Source: Tanytarsus gracilentus
Taxonomy: Eukaryota; Arthropoda; Insecta; Diptera; Chironomidae
DNA length: 64,000 nucleotides
Reading direction: 5' to 3'
Assembly: GCA_038502055.1 (NCBI GenBank)
Contig: JAXRKN010000037.1
Coordinates: forward strand, 2,728,001 to 2,792,000
The translations under genes and the position numbers were made by a program. Of the stretch, positions 1 through 14,000 are shown piece after piece. The first letter of the stretch is position 1; each line of letters begins with the position of its first letter. Below the pieces are notes generated by a model. It did not search any database. It was not told where the DNA came from and worked only from the letters and a program-made list of their open reading frames with translations.

Positions 1-203
1 CATTTTCAGGTATTGGTTTACACAAAACTTATAAAAAGCAGTTATGGAGGAAGATTTTTTCAAAAAAAATTAAGAAAATTTTCTTCGAATTTTTTAATTT
101 TTACCCGGGTAAGGGTAGAGCAATTTTCCGGGTATACCCGGGTAGTAAAATTGACGGGCATACCCGGGTATACCCGTACCCGGGTTACCCGTGAGAAACT
201 CTA
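1..203. mobile_element. Truncated copy of hAT-like MITE (right end)
   Basis: This block matches the right-hand ~200 bp of the complete element at 26071-26806 in the same orientation, with only a few substitutions and small indels. It contains the same cluster of CCCGGGT and TACCCG palindromes and ends in TGAGAAACTCTA, the right terminal repeat of that element. The left part lies outside the window. It encodes nothing convincing: a 63-codon frame runs through it but is made of palindromic repeat sequence. It is very probably a member of the same non-autonomous DNA transposon family. Confidence 0.75.
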
Positions 204-3200
204 AATACAATTCTCTTCTCGGCCGAGAATTCTTTTCGCTTTACGTGCCAAATATCCTTGGCTAGAATTTATACATGATAGAATAATTTATTATTTTCTT
301 TAATGCTAATCGAGCCCTCTCCTAAATGCGATTATAGGAAAATTGAGATAAGAAATTGAGTTCTAAATTACTTCACTTCGTGTGCTTTACTAACTTCAAT
401 GTCAAAATGGTTAGCAAGAGATAAATATTCGAGTGAAAACGAGTTTATGACATTTGTATGGCAAAGGGGTGGCGACATCAGAAAGGGAAGCGATAGAAAA
501 TATTTTAATTAAATTTACAAGCAATTACTCACTCCCTGACTTATCTCGCACGAATTTTGATTTTCTCTCTCGACTCCAGCCGTCTTGATTAGCTGCATTG
601 TGAATAACTTATGAGTGAGCCTTAGAACACGTGTAAATTGCATGCAGAACAATATCAAGTCGCTGTAAATGCTCAATTGTGATCTGAGACTTCACACTAC
701 TCGATGTCCGTCAATATTTTTAAACGACTCTCTAGAACATTACTCGCTATATATGTATTAACATTCTTTTAAGCTGTTATTTATGCATGACAAAATTCCA
801 TTTGCATTAATTAATTACTTTAATTAAATGAAGCAAGTACGGAAGGAATTGAATGCGCATATGTTACGACTTCTCTATTACCAATATTAATTAAAATGTT
901 GATTTGACTGTCGTCCAACGCTTTGGTCGTTTATTAACTCTATAAAGTCTCTAAAAGATGGTATGCGGTGCAACATTGTCGCCGCAGCTAGCAAAACCAT
1001 TTATCATAAATTTTTATTCACATTGTGGAATCCCCGTGCATGCACGACAACATAAGGCAATTTATGTTTTTCACCTACTACCGCTGTCATTCTTCAAAAA
1101 TGTTGTTCGTTCATGAAAGATAGAAAATTGCGTCATTTATAATGGCAACAGCGTGCTTCTGTTAAAACATTTTAAAAATTCTTTTGAATTAAAAAATAAT
1201 TTTCATTTTTGAAATTTAATTTCTAAGTATCACATGCCATTGCAATACAGCCATAACGCCCAAGCAAAAACTTTAAACTCTAACCCTCATCTGGATTTTG
1301 AAATTCTTTTGTCTTTGCAAAAAAAATTCCACTCACGCAAATTTATGAATCGATAATGACCGTCTAAATGCACCACTAAAAGTCAATATGCGCATAAAAG
1401 CTTCAAAAAATACATAATGCAGACATAATTTACATAATTTAATGAATGAATAAAATTTCATAGAGAGTTTGTGTCCGTCGTTAGAGATTTATTTTGTTTT
1501 CAACTCTTCTCTCTATTTGTATCGACAGCACCGACGCGAAGTGGATAGTTCATATTATATTATAGGTCATACTTCTCACGACTCCATAACGTCCCTCTAG
1601 ACTCGTATTTTTTATATTATTTTCGCTTTCAATATCTCGCAGTCCTCTCTTTAGAGTAGAGTAGTCATATAGTAGTAAGTACAATATAATGGTACAATAA
1701 TAAGAGAGTCATAGACTCACTGAAGTTGCGCCAAAAGCGAGGAGAGACATGGCAGCTGGATAATTGAACAATTTGTAGTCGCTATTGTTTGGCTAAGCCT
1801 TGTTAGCGATAGCATTCATCGTGCGAGACATCCATTAGTGGTGCAATGAAAAAGTTTAAAAAAAATTATGCAAGTCGCAGAAAAAAAAGATTTTCTTATC
1901 ACCTTTTAAAAAAATATATATATGGAAAATGTTCTACCGAATAAATCAGCAGGCATCTCGGCGACATGCGAGAACACGAATCGAGTCAACTCAGAGATCA
2001 AACACGATTTACAATGTAATTGCTTTCGCTTCCTAAATCGCTTTGTACAATGGAGCAATAAAAATTAGTTCGCTTTGAATTATTTTAATTGAAATTGGAG
2101 TAATTTATATGAATTTGCACTGAAGCACGACGGACGATGCTATACATATTGGCTTGATCGATAAATATCAGGCATCGGCCGAAAGCCTCATTAAAGTCCC
2201 TCTCAATTGTGATCGCGCGCGCGCCAAGGGAAAATAATGGGAGAACTTGCGGCAACATTGAACTGTTACCATTTAAGCAAAATGCTCCTCTCTCTGCTCA
2301 ATTTTTTAATTCAGACATTGAACTTTAGCTCGAAAATCTAACGCTTCTCAAAATGTAAAACCATCTAATTTGAATTTTTTAGCACCATAATTCATCGAGT
2401 AGAAAGAGAGAGAGAAAAGAAAAAAAAGATTTTCAGCAATGCTCAAGCTGTTATCGCTAAATCAATAATTTATTCATAATAAAAACACCTTCGGTCAATT
2501 TGTGTGTCATAAAATGTAATAAAAATAAACAACTTTAGAGTGGACCACACGTATGCGAGTGAGAGACATTTGAATAGACACGAAATCCATGCGCTCGCGC
2601 ACACACAGATCTTTTTGACTTTTTTGTCGAAAAAATATTTTATCTATTGTGAGAAAAAAGCGTTAGATGACAGACAAAAGTATTTCTAAAAATAATTTAA
2701 TTATGATTATTTACAAAGCGACTGAAAGAGGAAAGAAAAATGTTTCATCGCCGTTAAAGTCGCTTTGAAGGATTTAAGTAAATAAATCAAATGAGCGTGC
2801 GCAAAAAGTTGTTCATAATTTTTTTTTTGAAAAAATTTGCAAAAATAAAATTTTAACGGCTGAAATAAATTTAAATTTTTTAAGCTTTTACAAGATTTTT
2901 TTTCTAAATTTAAAACCTAAAAAATTTCACAATGTCTTTCATACAAAAAGGCTTAAGTTAAAGAGCGACACATGTTGTGGTTCATTAAAACATTCGTGAA
3001 GCGAAAACAGCAAAAGAGAAACAGGAAAATGTCATGTTTGCTATCAAGTCAATTTACTTTAACAAAAAAAAGTCGTTCTTGTTGTTGATGAGAAATCTTT
3101 TTCTCTCTCTCATTACTTTGCTACTTTATCAATTAATTGGATTAAATCATTAAATTAATTACATTATTCGACCATTCATCAAAACAGAAAGAAACCCTCG

Positions 3201-3401
3201 CGGTCCGTCATTTTTCATTCAATAACTTTTGCTTCTCATTCCAGTTTATTTTATTTTATTTTTTCATACATTCGCAGGCCGAGTGAAAAAGGAGAAAAAA
3301 TCAATAACTTTAACGCGAGAGAGAAAGAAAAAGATAATAAACGCGAGTAAATGGGCAGAAAAACGTGAAGAAATAAAACACCAAATAAATACGAGAGCGC
3401 A

Positions 3402-3452
3402 TTGCGTGTCTAAATTCGATTTTCATTATGTTCCATTAAGGTGTTCATTTTT
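3402..3452 (+). repeat. 51-bp direct repeat, copy 1
   Basis: An exact 51-bp match to 29283-29333 in the same orientation. It starts TTGCGTGTCTAAATTCG and ends GGTGTTCATTTTT. A shorter shared motif, ATAAATACGA, precedes both copies a few bases upstream, so the original repeat was longer. It is probably a fragment of a dispersed repeat or a recent segmental copy. No coding content is apparent. Confidence 0.8.
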
Positions 3453-6400
3453 CATTATAAATATGTTAAAAAGCACGAAAAATGACTTTTCATGGCGAGT
3501 GAAAAATAATATTGTGAAAGAAGGCAATTTCTGGTGTCGCGTTGCTTAATAAAATGAATATCTGTCGAATCCGCATGGAATTTTTCGTTATCGCTCCATG
3601 AGCCGTTTGAGTGAATGAGATTGTGAGATGGGGAAAGGAAGTGAATAGAGGAGATGAAGTCATTTGTGACATTATTGAGCACTATTTTGAGACAGTTTGC
3701 CATATATTACTGCTAATGCAAATTTTTATTATAATTTATGATGTTTACTTACAATTTTAATAGTCAATCGATCGCATATATATTGTGTAGATGACTATTA
3801 GCTGTAGCCAGTAAGTTGAGTGAGTTAAAAATGGATTTTTTAATTACGATCGTAGATTATTAAAATCGCCAATGGCTGTCTCTCGAATGAGCCTTTATTG
3901 CAGCTCATGTTCAATAATTTACACAGTCTTAAAAATTATGAGAAATTTCTCAATCAGTTTTGTTTTCATCACATTTTGACCTTTTCCTTAAAAAGTTTCC
4001 ATAAATCACGGAAATTTTTATCAATTTTTTATTGACTCTGCTTTGCACTACAAAACGCTGGCAAATGAGTCATGGTGATCTAGAAAAAGATTTACAATTG
4101 ACGCGATGGTTGAGTCATTAAGCTGCTGGTTGCTGAAAATCTTTTTCATTGCTTTTTAATATCGTCCCATAAATCTCCAAACTAGCAGCACACACAATCG
4201 CTTATAATGTTGCATGTAAGAGGGAGCATGAAGTGAGTTGTAAAGCTGAAGAATGTGCCAACTAGAAAACTCATTCAACGGGTCAAGGATTTTCGTGTCA
4301 ACATCGCACAAGGCACATGCGGTGGCACATAAGACAAAAGAAAGATTTTGAGAAATAAATCAATAACCGACACAACAATATTCTCGTTCCGACATATCGC
4401 ACCGCTGCTGCCACAAAACTCCTCCGCATAATGAAATTTAACTTTTTGTAATTTTGCTGTCAACTTCAAATCTTTCGGTAATATTTTAATTTTTCATTTA
4501 CTCATTAATAATTTTATGGTGCGCCTTTAAGTGTTAGAAAGACAATTAAAAAAATTATTTTTTGTCTGTCAATGGATTTTTTCATAATCATAAATTATTC
4601 TTAAAACTTCAAAGTTTTGCTAGCTAATTAATTAAAAATTGCTGACACAAAATCGAAGCTTTTGGATTTGTTGATGTTCATGAAAATGACTCAATTTCAG
4701 TGATCTCACTGGCACTGCTGTGTGTAGAGATTTAGATTTAATTAATGCTCGCATGCAAAAATCACAAAATGGCTGAAACACGCGATTAATTTTCATTTTT
4801 CCATGTGACTTCTCAGTTGTGCTCTCTTTTCGGCACTGCCGAGTATGCTTTTGATGCGCATGACGAGTCTCAATTTCCGAGTTTCATTTTGTTTGCAATG
4901 GAAACGCTCAGCAGCTTTTTCCATTCATTTCACATCCAAATGAAAAATTGTAATTTATTCAAAATGAACGCAAAATTATCAGCTTGCAAGAGAAGTGCGA
5001 TGCATCGTCTTTGTTGTGCATTATAGAGATGAGATAAAAGACAGAGAAATAGAAAAATGTCATAAAGACAATAAAGAAGACTTTCTGCACATATTTAAAA
5101 ATTGAATGCAAATTGAGTCTTTTTTGGGTTTGTCATGATGACTCAAGAGATTTGCAGCATCAACTGCACTCGCACTGCCTTTGCAAAATAAAGTGACGAT
5201 TGCGAAAAAAAATATGACAAATTTGCATAAGAGAAAAAGTGACACCAACTCAAAAAAAAAGTTTCATAATTGACTAACGGCATTAAAAGTCATAAATTAA
5301 TCAATGAAGATGATGAGAAACTTTTTTCTACTCTCCCTCACCATAATGATTGCTCCAATGATTCGCTATGATTAACATTGTTATAACTATATTGAGTGAC
5401 TGAAGGCTGTGCTGCTGCTGTGTGCCTCGATGACAAAAGATGAAATAATTTCGCGTACGGCAATTAATCATGCAGTCGTCATACACAATCTCATTCAACT
5501 CTCTACGATTGATTGACTAACATTAACTGAAATTAATGACTAAATTTGTTCGCAATCTCAATAGAAGCTGCGCGCGGTTGTGTGTGCATGCAAGTGGGAT
5601 TATGGTAAAAAAGATGTGCAGAAATTTGTGGAAGTGCAAAGAGGCAATTTTTCAAATTAATGCGATGCTGCGCAGTAAAGGTGAGATCGTAGGATTTTAA
5701 AGTCAAGATAATTCTCTATAATATTCTGTGGCCATGTCCTTGCTCATCCCTCAAATTAAAATTTTATAATTTTCAAGAAATGCGTAACTATTTTATGCTT
5801 GAGTGCTTTTCCCACGCGGCAACAAAAAGCAACAAGCGATCATTGAAAAATGCTAAAAAAATCGAAATATTCAATTCCGACATGTATGTGACCCTCACTA
5901 TAGGAAGTTAAAAAGTCAAAAGTAACAACAAGAAGAAATAAACCGAATAATTTATAATTTATCGCTCACTTATATGATAATTACCGGGCATAACGACAGC
6001 AACAAAATGAGAAGAAGCAGTGGACTGTCATTATTACTCTCCGAATCAGGCATGTAAATCGATTATCATTCAACCAACAAATTTACATTTCCTCCCTCAC
6101 GGCATAAATGCCGCTCTTTAATTAGGGGTCGCAATCTATCTATCGAAACTAACCGAAGCGGAACCCATGAGATTTGCTCACATTGATAAAGTGCAACTGA
6201 CGTGTATGGCTATATTGTCGCCGTATTTAAAACAATCAGCGACTGCATTAATACTTTTTTAAGAGGATTTTAACGGCGGCAAAGACTAAGAGAGCAAAAA
6301 AATATTTCATAATTAATAAATACATCAAGTTTTTTATGTGCCATGTTTTTTTATGCTACTGCACGATTGCAAAATTTTCATCCAATTATCATCCGCATTT

Positions 6401-6660
6401 CTTCCTATTTTTTATATTATTTTTTTATATCTCCGAGTGTTATAATGAAAGAGAGCGCAGATTTATCACTTAAATTAAATGCAATTATTATGTGTTTTCA
6501 TACGATATGTTCGCGTCGTGATCGAAAGACTGCGAAATGGCTGATGATTAACACAAAACACCCACTTTATGGCAGTCACCGCTCTGTGCACTCTATATAA
6601 TGCCAATATTATCACCATGAATCGATCTTTTAATTACGATTTGCAATAATGCAATGGAAT

Positions 6661-6674
6661 GAGAGAGAGAGAGA
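6661..6674. repeat. (GA)7 simple repeat
   Basis: A short GA dinucleotide tract followed directly by GATCTCTC, so the 3' side forms a small palindrome with it. It could also offer GAGA-factor binding sites; that is inference. Confidence 0.8.
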
Positions 6675-7327
6675 TCTCTCGAAATGCTTTATTGTAGATT
6701 AGACTTTAATTTAATTTATCATTGATGCGATGCTTTTTGTTGCAAATATAAAAATGAGAGTAGCACGCAATAATTTTCTCATTACCGTTAAATAACTTCA
6801 CATTTATATCGACTTAAGCCAACGTGCAATGCGATTTTAATCTTACAATAATCTTTGCTATATATTGTCACAACACCACATGAAGTGGACGAAGAAAAGG
6901 AAAATTTCGTAAATATTCGGATAAGAGAAATTTAAAGTGTTGTTTATCACAATTTCATTTCTTTTACATGCCACAGGAATCACTCTTTAACATTCTTTAT
7001 TCATTGTGTCGTTGTTGGGGGTTTTATTTGAGTTTCGTGACAATTTTTTAGAATTAAAAATTTATGTAATTTTTCGATTACTTTGATACTCACATTTTTA
7101 ATAATTTATTTTTGAAACTAAAAATTCCGTTATATGTTTACTGTGTTTTTTCATATGATTTTTCATAACGTACTTTTCTAATTTAAAAATAAGGTAACAA
7201 AAAAGTGATTAATCAAAGTAAGCGAAAAAATGTTTCAAAACCCACACGTGGGTGTTGCCGCGTAACCCACTTGTAACAGATCAGTGTTTGAAAATCAAGT
7301 GCATAAAAAATGAGTTTAAGTCAATCC

Positions 7328-7869
7328 GGACACTTTGGCTGTCCGTGGCAGTCCTGTTCGACCATTCCTCAAAAATCGTCTATGTCATTAGATTCCTGGT
7401 CCAATTACGAGTTCAACGATACCCATGAAGTCATAGTTCTGAAAAATGGACATTTTGGCTGTCCGTGGCACTGCTGGCCGGCCATGATGGACATTCCTCA
7501 AAAATCGTCTATGTCATTAGATTCCTGGTCCAATCACGAGTTCAACGATACCCATGAAGCCATAGTTCTGAAAAATGGACATTATGGCTGTCCGTGGCAC
7601 TACTGGCCGGCCATGATGGACATTCCTCAAAAATCATCTATATCAATCGATTCCTGGTCCAATCACGAGTTCAACGATACCCATGAAGCCATAGTTCTGA
7701 AAAATGGACATTTTGGCTGTCTGTGGCACGACCTATGGTCACGACTCGAAAAGCATGTATGTCAATCGATTACTGGTCAAGTTACGAATCAATGCCAATC
7801 GATTTCTGGTCCAATCACGAGTTCAACGATACCCATGAAGCCATATAAGAGAAAATTTGTATGAAAAAT
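7328..7869 (+). repeat. Tandem array of 129-bp (43-codon) units
   Basis: Units begin with GGACA(C/T)TTTGGCTGTCCGTGG or variants at 7328, 7448, 7577 and 7706, and a degenerate head recurs at 7870. Unit 1 is 120 bp, units 2 and 3 are exactly 129 bp, and unit 4 is rearranged and longer. Because 129 is a multiple of three, one plus-strand frame stays open for 184 codons (7310-7864). Each unit would encode a GHFGCPW-type motif and a DSWSNHEFND-type motif. Base differences between units 2 and 3 include several amino-acid changes (F/Y, C/Y, M/I, L/I), which argues against protein-level constraint. I treat it as a minisatellite. Confidence 0.85.
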
Positions 7870-8011
7870 GGACGTTGTGGCCGTCCATGGCACGACCATA
7901 GGTCATGACTCAAAAAGTAGTCAGTGCCTGCACATATAGACCCTAAGAGCTACCATCTGGCGAAAACTAGAAGTCTCTAGCTGGTCCAGGGACCGAGATC
8001 TCGCTTGTGCA

Positions 8012-8037
8012 GACGGACGGACGGACGGACGGACGGA
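8012..8037. repeat. (GACG)n microsatellite
   Basis: About six copies of the GACG tetramer near the right end of the 7.3-8.1 kb repeat element. Tetranucleotide tracts of this kind commonly sit inside short interspersed DNA elements of insects. Confidence 0.9.
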
Positions 8038-8078
8038 ATCACGAGCATATAAGCGTTACACCACTTTGTGGGTTACGC

Positions 8079-11000
8079 TAAAAACTTGAGAGCAGATGAT
8101 AATTTTAGTAAATTTAAATTCAAAAAAGTCGTCAGCCAATACAAAACTTTCAAATTAATCCCTCGAAAAAAATGCGAGTAAGTTCATCAAGAATCAAAAG
8201 AGAAGAAAACGATTCGTGGGCGGTTTATTTAGTGTCGTATCTTTGCTCATTCTCTTTTCCACTTACATTCACCCGGTGCTGTATACGATGATGTTTCATA
8301 TATGTTCATATTAAATTCTTTTCTTCATATAAAGAGAAAATAAAAAAAGAAGAAAAGAAGTGTAAAAGAAGAACAAATAAAGAGAAGATTAAAGAATCAT
8401 GAGACATGCGGTGATATCGCGGCTGTGTTGATGTGGATAACCTTATGGGAAATAATAATTGACTACACGTGGGTTAATGATCCTCAGCCATTAATTAAGT
8501 GTCTCCGATAATAATTTTTCTCTCTCCCTCGAGTTTCATTCATTATATTCTTTGAGTCGTATCCACAAAGAGCAAATTCATGTCTCGATTCGACATTTGA
8601 GAGAAAAAGAGCTTTAATTGATTAAACTTGAATTGATTCATTTTGCCATGAGCACAATACTAAACAACAATATTTTCGTGGCATGGAAAGTTTTTATTTC
8701 TCTCCTTACAAGCAAAACTGCATGAATCATGCAAAATTATTTATGCTTATCAAAAAAAAGTGAATGTTCAAGAGACTCGAAATGATTTTCAATGCGCGAT
8801 GATTTTTCGATTTTCATAATTTTTCAATAAATTCAATTAATTTACGAGAGACCTCCTTCAAAGCTAAACATTTTTTCACACACGTGATACACTTCGCCAT
8901 TTAAAATGAAATTGAAAGCATCACTTTGTGACATATCACATTGCGAGATATGCGCCTTATTTGAATGCGACGGCGAACAAAAGGCAATTTCAATCTAGCG
9001 TGGAAATTACGCAATATCGCGCTTATAGTTCATTACATCAAAATAACAACATTTACCTTAAAATGGGAATCGAGGCTTTTTTCTGATATTTAAATGAGCG
9101 AGAAGGAAGCAAGCATGAATGAATCTGCCTGCATATAAGAGACTCGAGTGTATAATTGCGACGACTACCTATGGAGAGACTCTATCAGAAGCGATTGGCA
9201 TTAAAGAGAATTCCAAGAGAAATAAACTTTTTAATTCGCTTTTAAAATTTTATTTTTCAATTGTTTTAGCTCGTTTGAAAATTAAAATAATTTTAGATAG
9301 AATTTCGATCCCTTGAAAAACTTCATTTCGTTTTTTGTCTTCGTCTTTAACAACCTTCTATGCTGTAATCACTTCTTGTGTGTTTTAAGGTCGAACTAAT
9401 TAATTAAATTTTATTAAACTATGTTACGATTTCTTTCTTAAGATAAACACACTGCCACATTATAGCGGATGCGATACGATATTTTATGTACATCTATTTC
9501 TTCATGAGACCTCTCACGATCTCGCGTGAGATGAATAATCGAGTGATATTTAAAGCTCGCACTTGAATTTAAATTTGAATTTGAGGGAAAATATATATCT
9601 TCATCAAGTGTGTCTTCAATCTGTGGAGTGTTTGATCTAAATTTCAAGAGGATTTTTTAACTCACGGTGATGATCCAACGATAAAATGGTCCTTGACTCT
9701 TTTTTTTGGCAACATTTCTATAACGAATATGAGTAGTTATTGAGATTTCACTTGAAGTGGATTGACATGCATTGATTTCACATTTAAAATTATTCAATAA
9801 AAAAATATCAGTTTTTAGTTTTAAGGCTAGAAAATATCTCAAGCGATACAAATTCAACACCACGAAGTGTTTCATAACTTTTTTCTGCTCGCAATTTTCT
9901 TGTAAGCTATTAATTATTGCTCTTTTGCATGCATTAGAAGGAGAATATTAAATTTTTATCAGCAACTTCATTTAGTTGAATAAAATATTTATTTATTTTT
10001 TAAAAAAAATCACATAATGAATTGTCATCGTTAATGTTGGCAAGAATGTTGCTAACAACACAAAGCAATGCGATTGCAATTTATGGTGGACACAAAAAGG
10101 ATTAACTGTTAACAAGTCGCTCTACTATAGCCAATGAATCACGAAATATTTTATATTCATCCAGAAAGGTGCTTAAGAGATATCTAAAGTAAGCATGAAC
10201 AATTTACGGCGTGCAACATTTTATGAATCTCATCGAGCGCACTACTGTGAGCTAGTTAAGTTATGTGCAACATATTTTTAAATTTACACTATTAGTGCTT
10301 AAAGAGAGGTGCAAAAGCCATTTAAGGAAAAATTGAAGTCATTAAAAGCTCAACCTAAACTTAATATATACTTTGTATCTTAATTGACTTCAATTAATTC
10401 TTTGGGGATTTATTGAAATCTTTAATTATTTTGCTGGGTGTCGCTTAAAGTGGGAGCCAGAAGTTGAGCAAAAAAAGTTTAATGACATTTTTTCAATCAA
10501 CTTAAAGAAAGTTTTTTTAATTAAATCAAATTAGGTGAGAAAAAAAATTTTCCGACATTATTATTTATTTCTACAGTCACGCTATGCTTTGGAAATTTTT
10601 CTTTTATTATAATTTATGTGGCCATTTTCATTCTCATCTAATAATTGATTTTTCCATAAAATTTTCTCCATTTACTATCCGAGTAAAATTCATTTAGCAT
10701 GTCTCCTGCGAAATGGAAGGTTCAAACCACGCAAACTCGAGGTAAGATATGAAAAATATCACGTAATGCGTTCATACACACGGGTATAGGGCGAATGAAA
10801 AACTTCTAGCATAGCTAATTAATTACAGCGAATATTGATTTTTTATTGACACCATTTTTGTGTGCAATATATCGCAGGGGAGAATATGAATGTTTTATGA
10901 GAGCTTTATGGCAAAGAGCGAAGAGATATAATTTTTTATACTTTTGTTTTGTATTTCGCCAGAGGATGCATAAATGTGCATGCTTGATGTAGGCTTTCAT

Positions 11001-14000
11001 TGAAGACCTTTTATGAATCTCTGATACAAATCTCTCTCAGCAAAATGCACATTTTTGCCTTCTAATGCATGCACTTATATGCAATTCATTTCATAATTCA
11101 CTTAAAATCGATAAAATATTATGAAAACATGGGCGGGTGGCGACGGAAGAGTTTATTTTAGCTTTCAACTGATGCAAGTTGGAATTTCTTTTAATGAATC
11201 ATATTTATCTAGTTGGCAAATCGGTTTGTGTGTGGCGGCGACGTTGCTGGTGAGGAAAAGTATTAAATTACAAAATGCATTTCTTCTAATTAATCTTTTT
11301 CTGCTCGAAATAAATTTTTTATCACCTCATACAAATTGATATTGCATAAATAATAATTTTATCTTTAGATAATATTTTAATTTTTTTTTTGCTAAATAAA
11401 AAAAATAAAACTAAAATAAAAAAGGTTTTTTTTTAAAATTTTAAAAATTTATAAAGATTTTATTTTTTATAGTAAAAATTTTAAAGAAATTTTCCGCCAA
11501 ATAAATATAATAAAGTGAGTGAGAGAAAAATATCTCTGCATAATCTGTCAATATTTTCATATACAGCATTTCGATATTTACATGAAAAGTGAAAAATGAG
11601 AACATTTATTATAATTTTTGATTCAAATTGAAAAAATTGCGATTTCTAAGCGATTCAATTTGTCAGCATGCGTATGAAAATTAATTGATTTTGTATTTTT
11701 AGAGGATTTTTTTAAATTTTTAAATGCGCTCTAACACCCTCGTGATTTTTCAACTTTCTTCTTGTTGTCAGTTTAAATCTCATTTAAATTTATGTTTTTT
11801 TGAGTTTAAATGAGTGTCCAATAAAATCTAATAAATCGATCGCATAAATTATTTCTATAATAGCCTTTTAGAGCGCATTTTACGCAAATACCTTCGAATG
11901 ATTTTATGACGCTTTTATCTTGTTCTATCGTTAAAGTCGCCGGCTCGATGAAACCATTTTGGAGTTTGAAATATTTTTTCTTTTTATGACTCGCGCTCGA
12001 TTTAAATCGGTGTATATTGTTTTCTCTCGCTTTTGGCATTAAAGCATAGAGCACAATATAAAGATGGAACTATCACAATAAACCTTTTTAACTTTAACAC
12101 CCCGAACAGAGCTCAAAAAGGAGAAGAAAAAAACTTTGTTTTATTTTATTATTGTGGACTATCAAATTTCATTACCAAACAACTTTGGTAGCCTGAAAAA
12201 ATAGAGAAAAGAAAATTGCAGCGCTTTTATGATTGGCATGAACCTTTCATTTGACTTCTGATGTTACGTAAGAAATGAAAAAGTAGAAAATTATTCTCTT
12301 CATGCCTGCAATAAATTTGCAAAAAGCACTTTTTTATAATTTGTGTTTGATTTCTGTTGTGCTCAACTTCGTGTTCAATTAATTAAGAGTCAAATTTCAG
12401 ATTTATTTATTTAAAAGTGTAAGCGCTGAATAAAATTAGTTTTATGTGAAAAGTTTTAATTCGCGTTGCTTTGAATTTTACTGTAAGAAACTAGATTAAG
12501 GTGACATTTAAATGCAGTGAAAAAATGTATGGAAATTAAAATCTAATCGAAGAGCTTTAATTTTGTGTTTCATTCAAATGTGTTTAGATTTTTTTATTGT
12601 CTATAATTTCCTATGTGAATAAATTGAGATAAAATTCTTTTTTAAGACTTAATTTTAATTGAGTGTTTTTGATGAAGGAAAACATGAGAGTTAAATTCAC
12701 AAAGGATGTGAAGTTTTTTCTCACTCAATAAATGAAATTTTCAAATCAGATATAAAGTTATGAATCATCCTCGTAGGTTTATCATTTTTCGCTAATATCA
12801 GCTTACATGAATTCTTTATACTTCGACATAAAAAATTTAAAATATTTATGGACACTTATAGGTAAAAGCTTTCTCAAGTGTAATAAATTTCGCGATAAAG
12901 ATACACGAAAAATTATTTCCCAGCTTAAAGCCAGTCGAGTGAGGGAATTTCATCTGTAAGTCATTAAAAATTCACACACACACAAAAGTAAAAACATATT
13001 TTACAAATTAACTGTCATCAACTCCTCCAACAATTCATGACTTCTCATCATCTCGAAAAGCTATCACATTTCTTGAATTAATTTTTATACTCTGCGCAAC
13101 AAAATTTCTTCTTTAAGCAAAAACAGTGACATTCTCGAAATGGAATCAACATAAAAATTATGTTTATAACAAAAGAAATAAAATTAAAGTTTTTATGGCA
13201 ATTTAATGCGCGAGCTCATTTAGGCGATGCATTTTAAAGTGTTGAAATTATTATCCTACAACACTCTGATGATTTCCATAAGGAAGTTCCAAGAATATTC
13301 TTTTAGCCGAGAACAATTTTTATTTATTTATTTATTTTGCTACAAAGATGCTCATATGGCACGACTTATAACAATCGTCACTACTTATTAGCGAAATCAA
13401 TAAAGTGTGGAATTTAAAGAACTTGTGAAAATCTTCTTTTTTTCCATACGCAAGTACGCTCGGTTCTTTAATGCCTCTCGCACACTTGATATCAGCGTGC
13501 ATGCAGTGCGAGTGCTAAGATCAACGATAATTAATGTTCCATTGCCAACGATCCATGGCGTTAATATTGGCATTTATTGACTCACTCAATCAGTTTGTTT
13601 ATTATCAGCTTCTTCTCCGTGTATGACTTTAAAAAAAATGTCGTTAAATAAAATTTAAGACTTTTGGTACATTGCGTAATGTCAAAAGGTCGAATCTTCT
13701 TAATGCGAATTTCGACATTTTTGGAAATTTTCAGACATCTTCTGAAACCTGATAATGTTGATTCATGATGGATTTTTATTATTCCCCTTTCGCATTGTGC
13801 ATTAAGATATCCTCAGTCCTCGAAAATTTATAGCCGAAAAGAGTTTTTTTTTGGATAGTTTCACAATGTCATAAAATCCGTCGGAAAATTACCTTTTTGT
13901 TTCTTCTTATCAGCAATATATGTGTGATGTGAAGACAATATCGGAAATGACTGTTTGATTTTCGAGAAATCATAAAAATTATTTTTTTGTGGCTCTTTTT

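Larger units (their letters stand above)
204..7259. other. AT-rich noncoding DNA, no gene recognised
   Basis: I found no exon with credible coding content, tRNA or transposon gene here. Open frames are short (106 codons or fewer) and low in complexity. There are many TTAATTA, CATAAA and GAGAG motifs, as is common in insect regulatory or intronic DNA, and a short CG run near 2214-2224. The stretch could be intergenic or a long intron of a gene outside the window; the sequence does not decide between these. Confidence 0.6.
7260..8078. mobile_element. Repeat element with short inverted ends and internal 129-bp units
   Basis: The left boundary carries GCGTAACCCAC and the right boundary its reverse complement GTGGGTTACGC, giving 11-bp inverted ends about 0.8 kb apart. 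The right end is also a hairpin by itself (AGCGTTACACCAC against GTGGGTTACGCT). Inside are the tandem 129-bp units, the palindromes GGTCCAGGGACC and CGAGATCTCG, and a (GACG)n tract. This composition suggests a non-autonomous DNA element. I could not find a convincing target-site duplication, so the exact ends and the superfamily remain open. Confidence 0.5.

Noticed and set aside
3229..3549. 106-codon plus-strand ORF
   Set aside because: It overlaps the 51-bp dispersed repeat and A-rich sequence; about what chance gives in this composition.
7310..7864. 184-codon plus-strand ORF as a protein-coding gene
   Set aside because: It is formed by 129-bp tandem units inside a repeat element; differences between units are often amino-acid changing and there is no recognisable family.
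10715..10745. GGTTCAAACC as a possible tRNA B box
   Set aside because: The flanking bases do not form a T-arm stem and no acceptor or anticodon stem can be drawn.
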